Shown: positions 51,282-60,526 of the stretch, piece by piece
Numbering within the stretch: the stretch's first letter is position 1
Layout: each line of letters opens with the position of its first letter
Origin: Azospirillum oryzae
GTDB lineage: Bacteria > Pseudomonadota > Alphaproteobacteria > Azospirillales > Azospirillaceae
Direction: 5' to 3'
Length of the DNA stretch: 64,000 nucleotides
NCBI RefSeq assembly: GCF_900177515.1
Contig: NZ_FXAK01000008.1
Coordinates: forward strand, 309,501-373,500
Made by a program: the position numbers and the translations under genes
Notes under the pieces: generated by a model
Told to the model about the DNA's origin: nothing
The model's database searches: none
What the model saw: the letters and a program-made list of their open reading frames with translations, nothing else

Positions 51282-52817
51282 TCAGTCCACCGTCACTTCG
51301 GTCAGCTTCGGACGGTTGTCCGAGGCCGGCGGGAAGTTCTTGACCCGCTTGGCAACGCCGTAGATGGCGTTGGAGTTGTAGAGCGGCATCTCCAGCGCCT
51401 TGTCGGCGACGGTGTGCGCGATCTGCTTCAGGATGCGCTCGCGCTCCGCCACGTCGGTGATCGCGCGCTGCGATTCCAGCAGCTTGTCCAGATCGGCGTC
51501 CTGCTCGTACGGGTTCCACTTCTCGCCGGAATGGTACATGGCGTAGGCGGTGTTGTCGTAGTCGAAGGTCCAGCCGCCCCATTTCTGTTGGAACATCGCG
51601 CCGGTCTTGCCCTGCGGGATGATGTCGTTCAGCAGCACGTTGGTCTCGTACGGCTTGATCGTCGCGACGACGCCGACCGCGCCCAGATAGGCGGCGACGG
51701 CCTGGGCCACCTCGTTCATCGTGGCGTCGTTGCCGCGGATGTCGATCTGCACCGCGGCGCCCGGCTTCACCCCGGCCTGGGCCAGCAGGGCCTGCGCGCC
51801 TTTGGGATCGAAGGGCAGCGGCTTCAGCGCCGGATCGTAGCCGAAGGACAGCTCGCCCTGGAAGCTGGCGATTTCCGACGCCTGGCCGGCCAGGATCGAC
51901 TTGACGATGGCGGCGCGGTCCACCGCCATGATCAGCGCCTTGCGCACCCGCGGATCGGCGGTGATGCCGGACTTGGTGTTGAAGCGCAGCGCGTCCACCG
52001 TCGGCCCCGGAATGCTGAGCACCGTCAGCTTCGGGTCGGCCTGGATGACCGGGACCATGCCGATGGGAATGGTCGGCGGCAGGACGACGTCGACGCGGCC
52101 GGCCTGAAGCTCGGCGACCGCGGTGGCCGGTTCGGTGATGAAGCGGTATTCGACCTCCGACAGCTTCGGCGCGCCGCCCCAGTAGTTGGGGTTGGCCTCC
52201 AGCTTGATGCCGGTCTTGGGGGCATAGGAGACGAACTTGAAAGGCCCGGTGCCGACCGGGTTGACGTTGAAGAAGGCGTCGCCCTTCTCCTGGATGTATT
52301 TCGGCGGGACGATCATCGCGCCATAGCCGGCCAGCTTGGTCAGCAGGACAGGGTCGGGCGCCTTCAGCTTGAAATCGACGGTGGTGTCGTCGATCACCTC
52401 GACGCTGTCGATGGCGACGTAGTTGGAGCGCTGCGGCCCCTTCGCCCCTTCCTCGCCCAGCAGCCGGTCGAAGGTGAATTTCACGGCGGCGGCGTTGAAC
52501 GGCTCGCCGTTGTGGAAGGTGACGCCGCTGCGCAGCTTGAAGCGGATGCGCTTGCCGCCGTCCATCTCGGTCCAGGATTCGGCCAGCCCCGGCACCAGCT
52601 TGCGGTCCGGGCCGCGGTAGGTCAGCCCGTCGAAGATGTTGGTGCCGACCGAGGCCCAGTTGACCAGGAAGGTGTCGATCGGGTCCCAGCTTCCGGGATC
52701 CTGAGGCGACGAGATCGTCAGCTTCCCGGCCGCATCCGCGGGCGTCGCCATGAAGGCCGTCCCCGCCAGCAGCGCCGCCATGAACGCGGTTTTGATCCCC
52801 TTCACACCCAATGCCAT
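51282..52817 (-). CDS. ABC transporter substrate-binding protein, SBP_bac_5 (peptide) family
   Basis: A 511-residue family 5 solute-binding protein with a signal peptide (about residues 1-31, ending FMATPADA, then AGKLTISSPQDPGSWDP). Family patterns include LRSGVTFHNGEPFNAAAVKF, NPVGTGPFKFVSYAPKTGIK, ADPRVRKALIMAVDRAAIVK and the C-terminal EMPLYNSNAIYGVAKRVKNF. It is the second gene of the minus-strand operon ATPase-binding protein-permease-permease-carboxypeptidase. AAGGAACAGG precedes the ATG at 52817. The ligand is probably a peptide or peptide-like molecule that the downstream carboxypeptidase hydrolyses. Confidence 0.93.
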   Translation of the reverse strand: MALGVKGIKTAFMAALLAGTAFMATPADAAGKLTISSPQDPGSWDPIDTFLVNWASVGTNIFDGLTYRGPDRKLVPGLAESWTEMDGGKRIRFKLRSGVTFHNGEPFNAAAVKFTFDRLLGEEGAKGPQRSNYVAIDSVEVIDDTTVDFKLKAPDPVLLTKLAGYGAMIVPPKYIQEKGDAFFNVNPVGTGPFKFVSYAPKTGIKLEANPNYWGGAPKLSEVEYRFITEPATAVAELQAGRVDVVLPPTIPIGMVPVIQADPKLTVLSIPGPTVDALRFNTKSGITADPRVRKALIMAVDRAAIVKSILAGQASEIASFQGELSFGYDPALKPLPFDPKGAQALLAQAGVKPGAAVQIDIRGNDATMNEVAQAVAAYLGAVGVVATIKPYETNVLLNDIIPQGKTGAMFQQKWGGWTFDYDNTAYAMYHSGEKWNPYEQDADLDKLLESQRAITDVAERERILKQIAHTVADKALEMPLYNSNAIYGVAKRVKNFPPASDNRPKLTEVTVD

Positions 52818-52867
52818 GACGCCTGTTCCTTGATCGATGGTTGTTGTTGGTTGACGAGGGCGCCGGG

Positions 52868-54733
52868 TCATGCGCTCCGGCGGACGAAATGGCCCGGCTG
52901 CACCTCTTCCAGCGGCAGGACCGCGGGGTCGTCGCCGACGGCGCGGACGGGGCTCGGGATCTCCCCGTCCAGCAGGGCGCGGCGGCTCCGCCGCGCCGGG
53001 TCGGGGACGGGGACCGCGGACAGCAGGCGCCGCGTGTAGTCGTGCGCCGGGCTTTCGAAGATCTGCCGCCGGCTCCCCATCTCCATGATCTGGCCGAGGA
53101 AGAGGACGGCCACCCGGTGGCTCATCTTCTCCACCACCGCCATGTCGTGGCTGATGAAAAGGTAGGCGAGGCCGCGTTCGGCCTGAAGATCCATGAACAG
53201 GTTGATGACCTGCGCCTGGATCGACACGTCGAGCGCCGACAGCGCCTCGTCGGCGATGATCAGCTTGGGGTCGGAGGCGAGCGCGCGGGCGATGCAGACG
53301 CGCTGGCGCTGCCCGCCGGAAAATTCATGCGGGTAGCGGGCGGCGTGGGCGGGGGAGAGCCCGACCCGCTCCAGCAGGCCGTCCACCCGTTTGCGGATCT
53401 CGCGCTCGTCGTCGAGCAGCCCATGGGTACGGATCGGCTCCGCGACCGAGAAGCCGACCGTCTTGCGCGGATCCAGCGACGCGAAGGGGTCCTGGAAAAT
53501 GTACTGGACGTCGCGCCGCAGCCGGTTGCGGTCGGCCGCGCCCATCTCCGACAGGGGACGGCCATGGAACGAGATGCGGCCCGAGGTCGCGTCCTGCAAC
53601 TGCTGGATGGTGCGCCCGATCGTCGATTTGCCGGAGCCGGATTCGCCGACCAGCGCCAGCGTTTCGCCCGGATGGATGTCGAAGGAGACCTGCGTCACCG
53701 CATGAACCTGATGCGTGGCGCGGCCGAGCCAGTTGGTCCTGGACTTGAACCGGACGGACAGGTCGCGGACGGACAGAAGGGGGGCCGCGCCGTAGTCGGC
53801 CGTGTCCTGCACCCGGGCCTCGCCCACACTGGTGACTTGGTCGCCGTCGAGAACGGTCAAGGGCAGGCGGCGGGGATGGTCCTGCCCCGCCATGGCGCCC
53901 AGCCGCGGCACGGCGGCCAGCAGGGCGCGGGTGTAGGGCTGGCGCGGGGTGGCGAAGAGATCGGCGGCGCGGCCCTCCTCGACCTTGCGGCCCTTCCACA
54001 TGACGACGACGTCGTCCGCCATCTCGGCCACCACGCCCATGTCGTGGGTGATGAACATCATCGCCATGCCGAGTTCGGCCTGCAGGTCGCGCATGATGGT
54101 CAGGATCTGCGCCTGGATCGTCACGTCGAGCGCGGTCGTCGGTTCGTCCGCGATCAGCAGCCTGGGCCGGCAGGCCAGCGCCATGGCGATCATCACCCGC
54201 TGGCGCATGCCGCCCGAGAGCTGGTGCGGGTAGCGCTTCAGGATCTGGGCGGCATCAGGCAGGCGGACCATGTCGAGCAGCCGCCGGGCCTCCGCCGCCG
54301 CCGCGGCCTTGCCCATGCCCTCGTGCAGGATCAGCGTCTCGCCGATCTGGTCGCCGATGGTGAAGACGGGGTTCAGCGAGGTCATCGGCTCCTGGAAGAT
54401 CATGGCGATCTCCTTGCCGCGGATCGCCCGCATCTCCTTCTGGGTGGCCGTCAGCAGGTCGCGCGGCCCCCGGCTGCCCTGGAACAGAATGCGGCCGGTG
54501 GGGAAGCGCGCCCCGGCCATGTCGGCGAGCCGCATCACCGACAGCGACGTCACCGACTTGCCCGACCCCGACTCGCCGACGATCGCCAGCGTCCGCCCCG
54601 GATCAACACGGAAGCTCAGGTCGTCGATGACGCGTTGCCCGCCGAAGGCGACGGACAGGCCCTCGACGCTGAGCAAAGGTGGCGTGGCCTGCTGTGCGGG
54701 GGTTGGAGAGGCGTTCCGGGTGGACGACTGCAT
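52868..54733 (-). CDS. gsiA: GsiA-like fused double ATP-binding protein of a peptide ABC importer
   Basis: A 621-residue protein with two ABC domains, the size and layout of GsiA (glutathione importer ATPase). Domain 1 has GESGSGKSVTSLSVMRL, the Q-loop IFQEPMTSLNPVFTIGDQI, the signature LSGGMRQR and LLIADEPTTALDVTIQA. Domain 2 has GESGSGKSTIGRTIQQL, IFQDPFASLDPRKTVG, FSGGQRQR and IIADEALSALDVSIQA. The C-terminal EVQPGHFV also resembles GsiA. Resemblance of the ATPase does not prove glutathione as the substrate. It is the first gene of its operon. Confidence 0.9.
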   Translation of the reverse strand: MQSSTRNASPTPAQQATPPLLSVEGLSVAFGGQRVIDDLSFRVDPGRTLAIVGESGSGKSVTSLSVMRLADMAGARFPTGRILFQGSRGPRDLLTATQKEMRAIRGKEIAMIFQEPMTSLNPVFTIGDQIGETLILHEGMGKAAAAAEARRLLDMVRLPDAAQILKRYPHQLSGGMRQRVMIAMALACRPRLLIADEPTTALDVTIQAQILTIMRDLQAELGMAMMFITHDMGVVAEMADDVVVMWKGRKVEEGRAADLFATPRQPYTRALLAAVPRLGAMAGQDHPRRLPLTVLDGDQVTSVGEARVQDTADYGAAPLLSVRDLSVRFKSRTNWLGRATHQVHAVTQVSFDIHPGETLALVGESGSGKSTIGRTIQQLQDATSGRISFHGRPLSEMGAADRNRLRRDVQYIFQDPFASLDPRKTVGFSVAEPIRTHGLLDDEREIRKRVDGLLERVGLSPAHAARYPHEFSGGQRQRVCIARALASDPKLIIADEALSALDVSIQAQVINLFMDLQAERGLAYLFISHDMAVVEKMSHRVAVLFLGQIMEMGSRRQIFESPAHDYTRRLLSAVPVPDPARRSRRALLDGEIPSPVRAVGDDPAVLPLEEVQPGHFVRRSA

Positions 54734-54827
54734 CGGGCGCGGAACCTTGGTGTCCCTATTGTCAAGAGACTGAGGTTTCCCGGATCCGCCAGTTCCGTCA
54801 ATGCATTATTTCGGATCGATAACCGTG

Positions 54828-54845
54828 CCGGATGTTATCATCCGG
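54828..54845 (-). terminator. Hairpin downstream of the siderophore operon
   Basis: CCGGATG-TTAT-CATCCGG is a perfect 7-base stem with a four-base loop, 28 bases after the stop of the last gene of the fecI-receptor-PepSY operon and upstream of the GsiA-like gene. There is no T-run. It is the best terminator candidate between the two minus-strand operons. Confidence 0.5.
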
Positions 54846-54872
54846 CCCCCGCCGTGGGGTCGTGAGGAGCCG

Positions 54873-55058
54873 TCAGCGCTCGCGTTTCCGCCAGGCCCAA
54901 GCGGCCACCAGAATGGGGACGGACAGCGCCGCCCATGACAGCGTGTCCATCAGCCCGTCGTCCAGCAGAGCGGTGACGAGCCCGGCGGTGGTGACGAGCG
55001 CGATTGCGGCGGGAATGCCGAAGATCGCCGGCAGGGGGAGGGGAGCGCGCGGCTTCAT
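54873..55058 (-). CDS. Small inner-membrane protein
   Basis: A 61-residue protein, MKPRAPLPLPAIFGIPAAIA onward, with two predicted membrane helices (about 10-30 and 38-55) and a basic tail WAWRKRER. The ATG overlaps the stop of the PepSY gene by four bases, so it is translationally coupled to it. Small proteins of this kind often follow PepSY iron-reductase-like genes in siderophore operons; the function is unknown. Confidence 0.75.
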   Translation of the reverse strand: MKPRAPLPLPAIFGIPAAIALVTTAGLVTALLDDGLMDTLSWAALSVPILVAAWAWRKRER

Positions 55059-56203
55059 TCCGCGGCCTCCCCGGTGACGGCGCGCAGGCCGGGGCTTGCG
55101 CCGGCCTGCTCCTGGGCACCGCGGCGGCGGGCGACCCACAGATACAGGCCGCTGCCGAGGATGATGATGGTCAGCACGTCCAGCACCGCCCACAGGACCT
55201 TCATCGGCAGCCCACCGTAATCGCCGAAATGCAGCGGCTGCGACAGCCGCAGCGCCAGCATGTACCAGGGCATGGAACGCATGTCGGTGAAGGCACCGGT
55301 CTCGGCGTCGATCAGGGCGGGGGTCAGGATCCGGTTGGTGGCCGGCGTGGCTCCCTTCAGCCACACCGCGTAATGGTGGTTGCTGGAGAAGCGTACGCCG
55401 GGAAAGGCGATGAACTGCGGGCGCATGCCGGGGGCGGCCTCCATGGCGGTGCGGACGGCCGCGTCGACGGAGGCGAAGTGCTCCGGCATCGGCTTGCCCT
55501 CATAGGGGGCGATCATCGCCGCCAGCTCGTTGGCGCGCCAATAGGCGACCAGCGGAACCGACAGGGTGTTGATGACGCCGGTCAGCCCGACCACCACCAC
55601 CCACATCAGCGTGACGATCCCCAGCATGTTGTGCAGGTCGAGCCATTTCAGCCGCCTGCTGCGCCCGGCCCGCACGGTGCCGAAGGACAGCTTGCGCATG
55701 AAGGGGGCATAGATCACCACGCCGGACAGGGTGGCGAGGAACAGCAGGAAGCCCATGAAGCCGAGGAACAGTTCGCCGGGCAGCCCGGCGAACATGTCCA
55801 CATGCAGGCGCAGCATCACATGCATGAAGCCTTGGTCGTCGTTCAGGTCGGCCAGAATCCGCGTGGTGCGCAGGTCGATGGCGGAGATGTGCATCTGCGA
55901 CACCGGCGGACGGGCGGTCGGGCCGGTTGTGACGTTCACCACCGGCCGGTCCTCGTCGAAGCTGAGGAACAGCGGCCGTTCGCCGGGATATGTGGCCAGC
56001 GCCGAGGCAACCGCCTCGTCCAATGATTTCAGGGGCGTTTCGGCCGGCATGGACGGAAGGTTGTCTTCTTCCGTCAGCGCCTCGATCTCGTCATGGAAGA
56101 TCAGCGGCAGGCCGGTCAGGCACAGCAGCAGCATGAAGAGCGTGCAGATCAGGCTGGTCCATTTGTGGATCAGCGTCCAAATCCGGATGGTTCGGTTGGT
56201 CAT
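55055..56203 (-). CDS. PepSY-associated transmembrane protein (putative siderophore-iron reductase)
   Basis: A 382-residue inner-membrane protein with four to five helices and periplasmic PepSY-like segments. It starts IRIWTLIHKWTSLICTLFML, with His residues in IHKWTS, MHVMLRLHVDMF, KWLDLHNMLGIV and QPLHFGDYGGLPMK placed at helix ends, as in the PiuB/FsrB family proposed to hold haem and reduce ferric siderophores. It lies 36 bases downstream of the TonB-dependent receptor gene, consistent with iron release after uptake. The reductase role is from family and context. Confidence 0.88.
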   Translation of the reverse strand: MTNRTIRIWTLIHKWTSLICTLFMLLLCLTGLPLIFHDEIEALTEEDNLPSMPAETPLKSLDEAVASALATYPGERPLFLSFDEDRPVVNVTTGPTARPPVSQMHISAIDLRTTRILADLNDDQGFMHVMLRLHVDMFAGLPGELFLGFMGFLLFLATLSGVVIYAPFMRKLSFGTVRAGRSRRLKWLDLHNMLGIVTLMWVVVVGLTGVINTLSVPLVAYWRANELAAMIAPYEGKPMPEHFASVDAAVRTAMEAAPGMRPQFIAFPGVRFSSNHHYAVWLKGATPATNRILTPALIDAETGAFTDMRSMPWYMLALRLSQPLHFGDYGGLPMKVLWAVLDVLTIIILGSGLYLWVARRRGAQEQAGASPGLRAVTGEAAE

Positions 56204-56239
56204 CGGGCACTCCTCATGCCGCCGTTAGGAATGCACGGT

Positions 56240-58732
56240 TCAGAAATCGACCGACAGCGACAGCTTGGCGGTCAGCGGAGCGCCCTGGCTCAGATAGCCG
56301 CCATAGGCCGACGCCCAATAGGCCTTGTCGGTGACGTTCTCCACCGCCGCCCGGACGGTGACCGGACGGTCCTGGACGTCGGTGACCATCCGCGCGCCGA
56401 TGTCGAAGCGGGTCCAACTGGGGATCTTCAGCGTGTTGGCGGTGTTGAGATACTGCGACCCGGTGTGGATCACGCGCCCGGTCAGCGTCACGGTGGGGAA
56501 GGAAGCCGGGAGGAAGGGCAGGTCCCATTCGACATTGGCGTTGAACTGGTGGCGCGGCACGCCGACGGCGTCCTTGCCCTCGGTCGCGGCGCTGCCGGTG
56601 TCGGTCAGTTCCGGATCGATGAAGGTGGCGCCGCCCAGCAGCCGGACGCCCTGCACCGGCTCGCCATACAGCATCAGCTCGATGCCGCGGTTGCGCTGCT
56701 CGCCGGACACGCTGTAGATGCGGGTGAACGCGTCGGTGACGCCGCTGGGCTGGGTGGTCTGGAAAAGCGACAGCGAGCCGCCGAAGCTGCCGAAGTCAAG
56801 CTTGCCGCCGACCTCATACTGGACGGAGCGGTAGGGCTCGAAGATCTCTCCGGAATTGGCCGCCGTGGACGGGGCGGTCGGGCCCTGCGCCAGCCCTTCG
56901 ATGCGGTTGGCGTAGAGCGACAGTTCCTTGATCGGCTTCACCACCAGTCCGACCACCGGCGTCAGCGCCGACTGGTCGTAATCGGAGGTGCGGGCTCCGT
57001 TGGCCCGGTTGTAGCCGCGGACCTGGATGTTCTGCTGGCGCAGGCCGGCGGTGACCATCACCCGGTCGTCGAGGATCGACAGCGTGTCCGACGCATAGAC
57101 GCTGCGCAGCACGGACTCGCTGACCTTCGGCGGATCGCCGACCATGCCGCTGGCCGATGTCGTCGCCGGGCGCGGGAAGCCGACCATATTGTAGAGGTTG
57201 ATGGCGGTGGTCGTGCCGAATTCGAAGCCGTTGTTGTTGGTCGTCCGCAGTGCGGAGGCGCCGGCATTCAGCTGGTGCCTGACCGGGCCGGTGTGCAGGT
57301 CGGCCCGGATGCCGGCCTGGCCGGTGGCGGTGAAATCCTCGCGCGGGACGGTCAGGCGCCTGACGGTGCCGGTGCCGTCGACCCGCGTGACGGTGGGGGA
57401 GGCATAGTCGCCGTCCTCGCGCATGCTGCGCAGGCCGAAGGCGCCATAGGCGGTCAGGTTGGGCAGGATGTCGTATTCGGCCCGGATCTGGCCGAAGGTG
57501 TCGCGCATCTGCGAATAGGACCAGGGCTGCGCATAGTTCTGCGAAGCCGACGGAACCGCCGGGACGAAGTTGCCGAAATAGACCACGGGGCGGCCCTGCT
57601 CCACCCGCTGGGTCTGGGTGCCGACGTCGAGCGTCATGCGGGCGCGCTCTCCACGATAGTCGAGCGCCAGGGAGCCGAGCTTCAGCGTCCGCCCCTCGTC
57701 GTCGATGGCGGTCTCGCCGCCGCGGACGGCGGCGTTGACGCGCACGCCGAACTGGTTGGCGTCGCCGAACCGGCGGCCGACATCGGCGGACAGGCCGAAG
57801 CGGCTGTCCATGGCATAGCTGGCGGTCAGGCGGGTCAGCGGTTCATCCTCCGCCCGCTTGGGCACGAGGTTGACGCCGCCGCCGATGCCGGACCCGCTGG
57901 GGGCAGCGCCGTTCAGAAAGGCGTTGGCACCCTTCAGCACCTCCACCCGTTCGAACATGTTGGTGGCGACGATCTGGCGCGGTGCGGTTCCGTAGAGTCC
58001 GTCGATCGACAGATCCTCGCCCATCAGCTGGAAGCCGCGGATGACGAAGCTCTCCGCGAAGTTGCCGTAGCCGAGGCCGCTGCGCACCGCCGGGTCGTTG
58101 GCCAGCACATCGGCGACGGTATCCGCCTGCTGGTTGCGGATGGTTTCGGCGGTGTAGCCGGTGACGGAGAACGGAACATCCATCGCGTCCTGGTTGCCCA
58201 ACGCGCCGATGCGCCCGCCGCGCGCCACCTGACCGCCGGCATAGGCCGGGGGCAGGGCGCCGGGACCGGTCGCGCCCCCGCTGCCTTCGATCTGCACCGG
58301 ATCGAGCTGGATGGCGCCGCCGGCGGCCACGCGCTCGACCGTCACGGTTTCGGTGTTGAGGAAGCGGGCGGTTAGCCCGGTGCCGGACAGCAGGCGGTTC
58401 AGCCCCTCACGCGCCGACATCGAACCGCTGACGCCGGGGGAGTCGACGCCCTGCGTCACCGCGCCGGGGCTCAGCACCTGGATGCGGGTCGCGGCGGAAA
58501 AGGCGGCGAGCGCCCCGTCCACCGATTGCGGCGCAATGGCGAAGGTCACCGCGCCGGCCGGGTTCGTCTGCGCGATCGCCGCGGGGACGCTGGAGAGCAA
58601 GAGGCCCGGCGCGATCAGCACCGTCGTCGCCAGCAGCCGCCCCAGGAACACGCGGCCGAACAGGCCGCCTTGGACGCTGCCCCGGCGTCCGGTCGTCACA
58701 TCCCTCAGTCCAAACTTTGCCGATGCCATCAC
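56240..58732 (-). CDS. TonB-dependent ferric-siderophore receptor with N-terminal signalling (STN) domain
   Basis: An 830-residue outer-membrane receptor. A long signal region (about 1-54, ending PAAIA) precedes an STN domain (about 62-113: FAIAPQSVDGALAAFSAATR, then LNRLLSGTGLTARFL). The TonB box is probably LDPVQIEG. The plug follows (PFSVTGYTAETIRNQQADTV, then VLKGANAFLNGAAPSGSGIG), then the 22-strand barrel ending in Phe (LSLSVDF). The STN domain marks a transducing receptor of the FecA/FpvA/PupB type that talks to FecR. It is downstream of fecI and fecR. The siderophore is not identifiable. Confidence 0.95.
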   Translation of the reverse strand: MMASAKFGLRDVTTGRRGSVQGGLFGRVFLGRLLATTVLIAPGLLLSSVPAAIAQTNPAGAVTFAIAPQSVDGALAAFSAATRIQVLSPGAVTQGVDSPGVSGSMSAREGLNRLLSGTGLTARFLNTETVTVERVAAGGAIQLDPVQIEGSGGATGPGALPPAYAGGQVARGGRIGALGNQDAMDVPFSVTGYTAETIRNQQADTVADVLANDPAVRSGLGYGNFAESFVIRGFQLMGEDLSIDGLYGTAPRQIVATNMFERVEVLKGANAFLNGAAPSGSGIGGGVNLVPKRAEDEPLTRLTASYAMDSRFGLSADVGRRFGDANQFGVRVNAAVRGGETAIDDEGRTLKLGSLALDYRGERARMTLDVGTQTQRVEQGRPVVYFGNFVPAVPSASQNYAQPWSYSQMRDTFGQIRAEYDILPNLTAYGAFGLRSMREDGDYASPTVTRVDGTGTVRRLTVPREDFTATGQAGIRADLHTGPVRHQLNAGASALRTTNNNGFEFGTTTAINLYNMVGFPRPATTSASGMVGDPPKVSESVLRSVYASDTLSILDDRVMVTAGLRQQNIQVRGYNRANGARTSDYDQSALTPVVGLVVKPIKELSLYANRIEGLAQGPTAPSTAANSGEIFEPYRSVQYEVGGKLDFGSFGGSLSLFQTTQPSGVTDAFTRIYSVSGEQRNRGIELMLYGEPVQGVRLLGGATFIDPELTDTGSAATEGKDAVGVPRHQFNANVEWDLPFLPASFPTVTLTGRVIHTGSQYLNTANTLKIPSWTRFDIGARMVTDVQDRPVTVRAAVENVTDKAYWASAYGGYLSQGAPLTAKLSLSVDF

Positions 58733-58859
58733 TCGCCTCTGTCATCCGGTGAGAGACCGCGCCGCTTTTTTGCGACTGCGTCTCATTCTCTTCTTTCCCG
58801 GTGATGACGATGGGCGGACGGAGATCCCTGGGAAGTTTTTTTCAGCCCTCCCGCTTTTT
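58733..58859. promoter_or_regulatory. Gap upstream of the siderophore receptor
   Basis: A 127-base gap between fecR and the receptor gene (both minus). It contains unusual homopolymer runs (CTTTTTT twice, GTTTTTTT) on the plus strand and should hold the promoter recognised by the adjacent FecI-type sigma factor. On the minus strand GAGAATGAGA is weakly reminiscent of an iron-regulator half-site. No gene is seen. Confidence 0.4.
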
Positions 58860-59900
58860 TCAGCGGAGCAGTGTCAGGTAGGGGGTGATGCGGGTGGCGC
58901 GCACCCCCAGGCCACGTTCCAGCGCATCGAACACGGCATCCGGCCGGTCGAGCGCGAAGACGCCGGAGACCACGCGCTCCGCCGCCTCGTCGTTCAGCAG
59001 GACGACGCGACCGGGCCATTGCCGGTTCAGCGCGGCGATGACGGAGGCCAGCGACTGCTGGCGGAAGACGATCTGACCCTGGCGCCATGCGAAGGCAACG
59101 GCGGGATCCACCGTCCGCGGCCCGGTCAGGCCGTGGGAGTCTGCCTCCGCACTTTCGCCCGCGTGCAGGCGGACGCTGTCGGGCCAGGGGGCGTGGCTGT
59201 CGGTGCTTGGATGGGCGGAGACCTCGACCAGCCCTTCGCCGACGGTGACGATCGTGCGGTCGTCCTCGCGCCGGACGCTGAACCTTGTGCCCAGCACGCG
59301 GGCGGCCCCCGCCCCGCCATCGACGACGAAGGGATGGTCGGGATCTCGGGTGACGTGGAACCATGCCTCGCCGCGCAGGATGCGGACGCGCCTCTCACCG
59401 TCCCGGAAATCGAGCGCCAGCGCGGTGTCGCCGTTCATCTCCGCGGTGGAGCCGTCCGGCAGGGTCAAAGTCCGGCGCTGTCCGGTCGAGGTCACCTGAT
59501 CCGCAATGGCATTCTGGTAGAGCGTCGGTCCGCGCCAGACGCCGAGCCCGCCCGCCACCAGCAGGACCGCCAGCGCCGCAGCGAAGCGCCGCACCCGAAC
59601 CGCCACGGGGCGGCGGGGAGGGGCGATGCGGGATCCGGCATAGGCGGCGCGGGCAGGCTCCTTGAGGTCGTGCAGGAGGGTCCGCACTTCACTCCAGGCA
59701 CGGGAATGGGCCGGACTGCGGGCCAGCCAGTCGGCGAAGGCGGTACGCTCCGCCGGGGTGAGGTCGTCGGACTGCAGGCGGAAGAACCACGCGTTGGCTT
59801 CCGAGAACAGGCGATCCCCATCCGGTCCGCCGTCTGCAGGTCCGCCGTCTGCCGGCTCCCCGTCTGCCGGGTCCCTCTGCCGTTCATCCCGATGGTCCAT
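58860..59900 (-). CDS. fecR: FecR-family anti-sigma/sigma-regulator protein
   Basis: A 346-residue inner-membrane regulator. The N-terminal cytoplasmic domain (about 25-70: ANAWFFRLQSDDLTPAERTA, then FADWLARSPAHSRAWSEV) binds the sigma factor. One membrane helix (about 107-122) is followed by the periplasmic FecR domain (RTLTLPDGSTAEMNGDTALA, then RILRGEAWFHVTRDPDHPFV) and a C-terminal secretin-like part. Before the first domain is a low-complexity stretch DGEPADGGPADGGPDGD coded by near-identical tandem units. The ATG at 59900 is preferred to a TTG five codons upstream. It transmits receptor occupancy to the FecI-like sigma factor. Confidence 0.93.
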   Translation of the reverse strand: MDHRDERQRDPADGEPADGGPADGGPDGDRLFSEANAWFFRLQSDDLTPAERTAFADWLARSPAHSRAWSEVRTLLHDLKEPARAAYAGSRIAPPRRPVAVRVRRFAAALAVLLVAGGLGVWRGPTLYQNAIADQVTSTGQRRTLTLPDGSTAEMNGDTALALDFRDGERRVRILRGEAWFHVTRDPDHPFVVDGGAGAARVLGTRFSVRREDDRTIVTVGEGLVEVSAHPSTDSHAPWPDSVRLHAGESAEADSHGLTGPRTVDPAVAFAWRQGQIVFRQQSLASVIAALNRQWPGRVVLLNDEAAERVVSGVFALDRPDAVFDALERGLGVRATRITPYLTLLR

Positions 59901-60001
59901 CGCGTCTTGCCGCAAGCTCCCGTTGCCTCGTGTTTGGTAAGACGACCAGCGCAGGCCGATCCCTCAAAGAAAATTGCCTGCAGGGGAAAGGAAATTGCCG
60001 A

Positions 60002-60526
60002 TCATCGCGGGGGGCGCCGCTTCATGTGGGCGCGGCACTGTTCCAGCGCCGTGCGCAGATGGTACTCCACGGTGCGCGGGGAAATGCCGAGCCGTTCGCC
60101 GATGGCACGGTAGGGCAGGCCTTCGACATGGTAGAGCAGAAAGACCTCGCGGGTCTTTGGCGGCAGGGCGTCGATGGCGCCGCGCAGCCGGGCCATGGTC
60201 TGGTTCCGCTCCACCACCGCGTCGGCGCCGGGGCCCGCGGCCGGCAACGCCTCGTCGGGCGGACCGGCCTCGCGCAGGCGCTGGCGGCGGGCTGCCCGGC
60301 AATGGTCCAGGGCGATGCGGTCGGCCATCACATAGAGCAGACCGGCCGGATTCTGCACCGCCTCGCCATCGGGCAGGCGGGCCAGCCTGAGGAAGGCATC
60401 CTGCGCCAGATCGCCCGCCGTCTGCGGATCGCCGGTGCGCCGGGCGATGGCACGCTCCACCCGCAGCCGATGCGCATCGAACAGTTCCGCGATCCTGCGC
60501 GCCCAGGTGCCGACGGGCCCGGTCAT
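60002..60526 (-). CDS. fecI: FecI-type ECF sigma factor
   Basis: A 174-residue extracytoplasmic-function sigma-70 factor. Region 2 (about 10-80) includes GDPQTAGDLAQDAFLRLARL and NPAGLLYVMADRIALDHCRA. Region 4 (about 110-165) includes GAIDALPPKTREVFLLYHVE then GLPYRAIGERLGISPRTVEY, the helix-turn-helix that reads the -35 box. With FecR and the transducing receptor downstream it forms a complete cell-surface signalling set. Iron repression through the Fur-box-like site upstream is inferred. Confidence 0.94.
   Translation of the reverse strand: MTGPVGTWARRIAELFDAHRLRVERAIARRTGDPQTAGDLAQDAFLRLARLPDGEAVQNPAGLLYVMADRIALDHCRAARRQRLREAGPPDEALPAAGPGADAVVERNQTMARLRGAIDALPPKTREVFLLYHVEGLPYRAIGERLGISPRTVEYHLRTALEQCRAHMKRRPPR

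Noticed and set aside
56093..58375. 760-residue open frame opposite the siderophore receptor
   Set aside because: No domain or membrane pattern. The receptor on the minus strand is complete from STN domain to terminal Phe.
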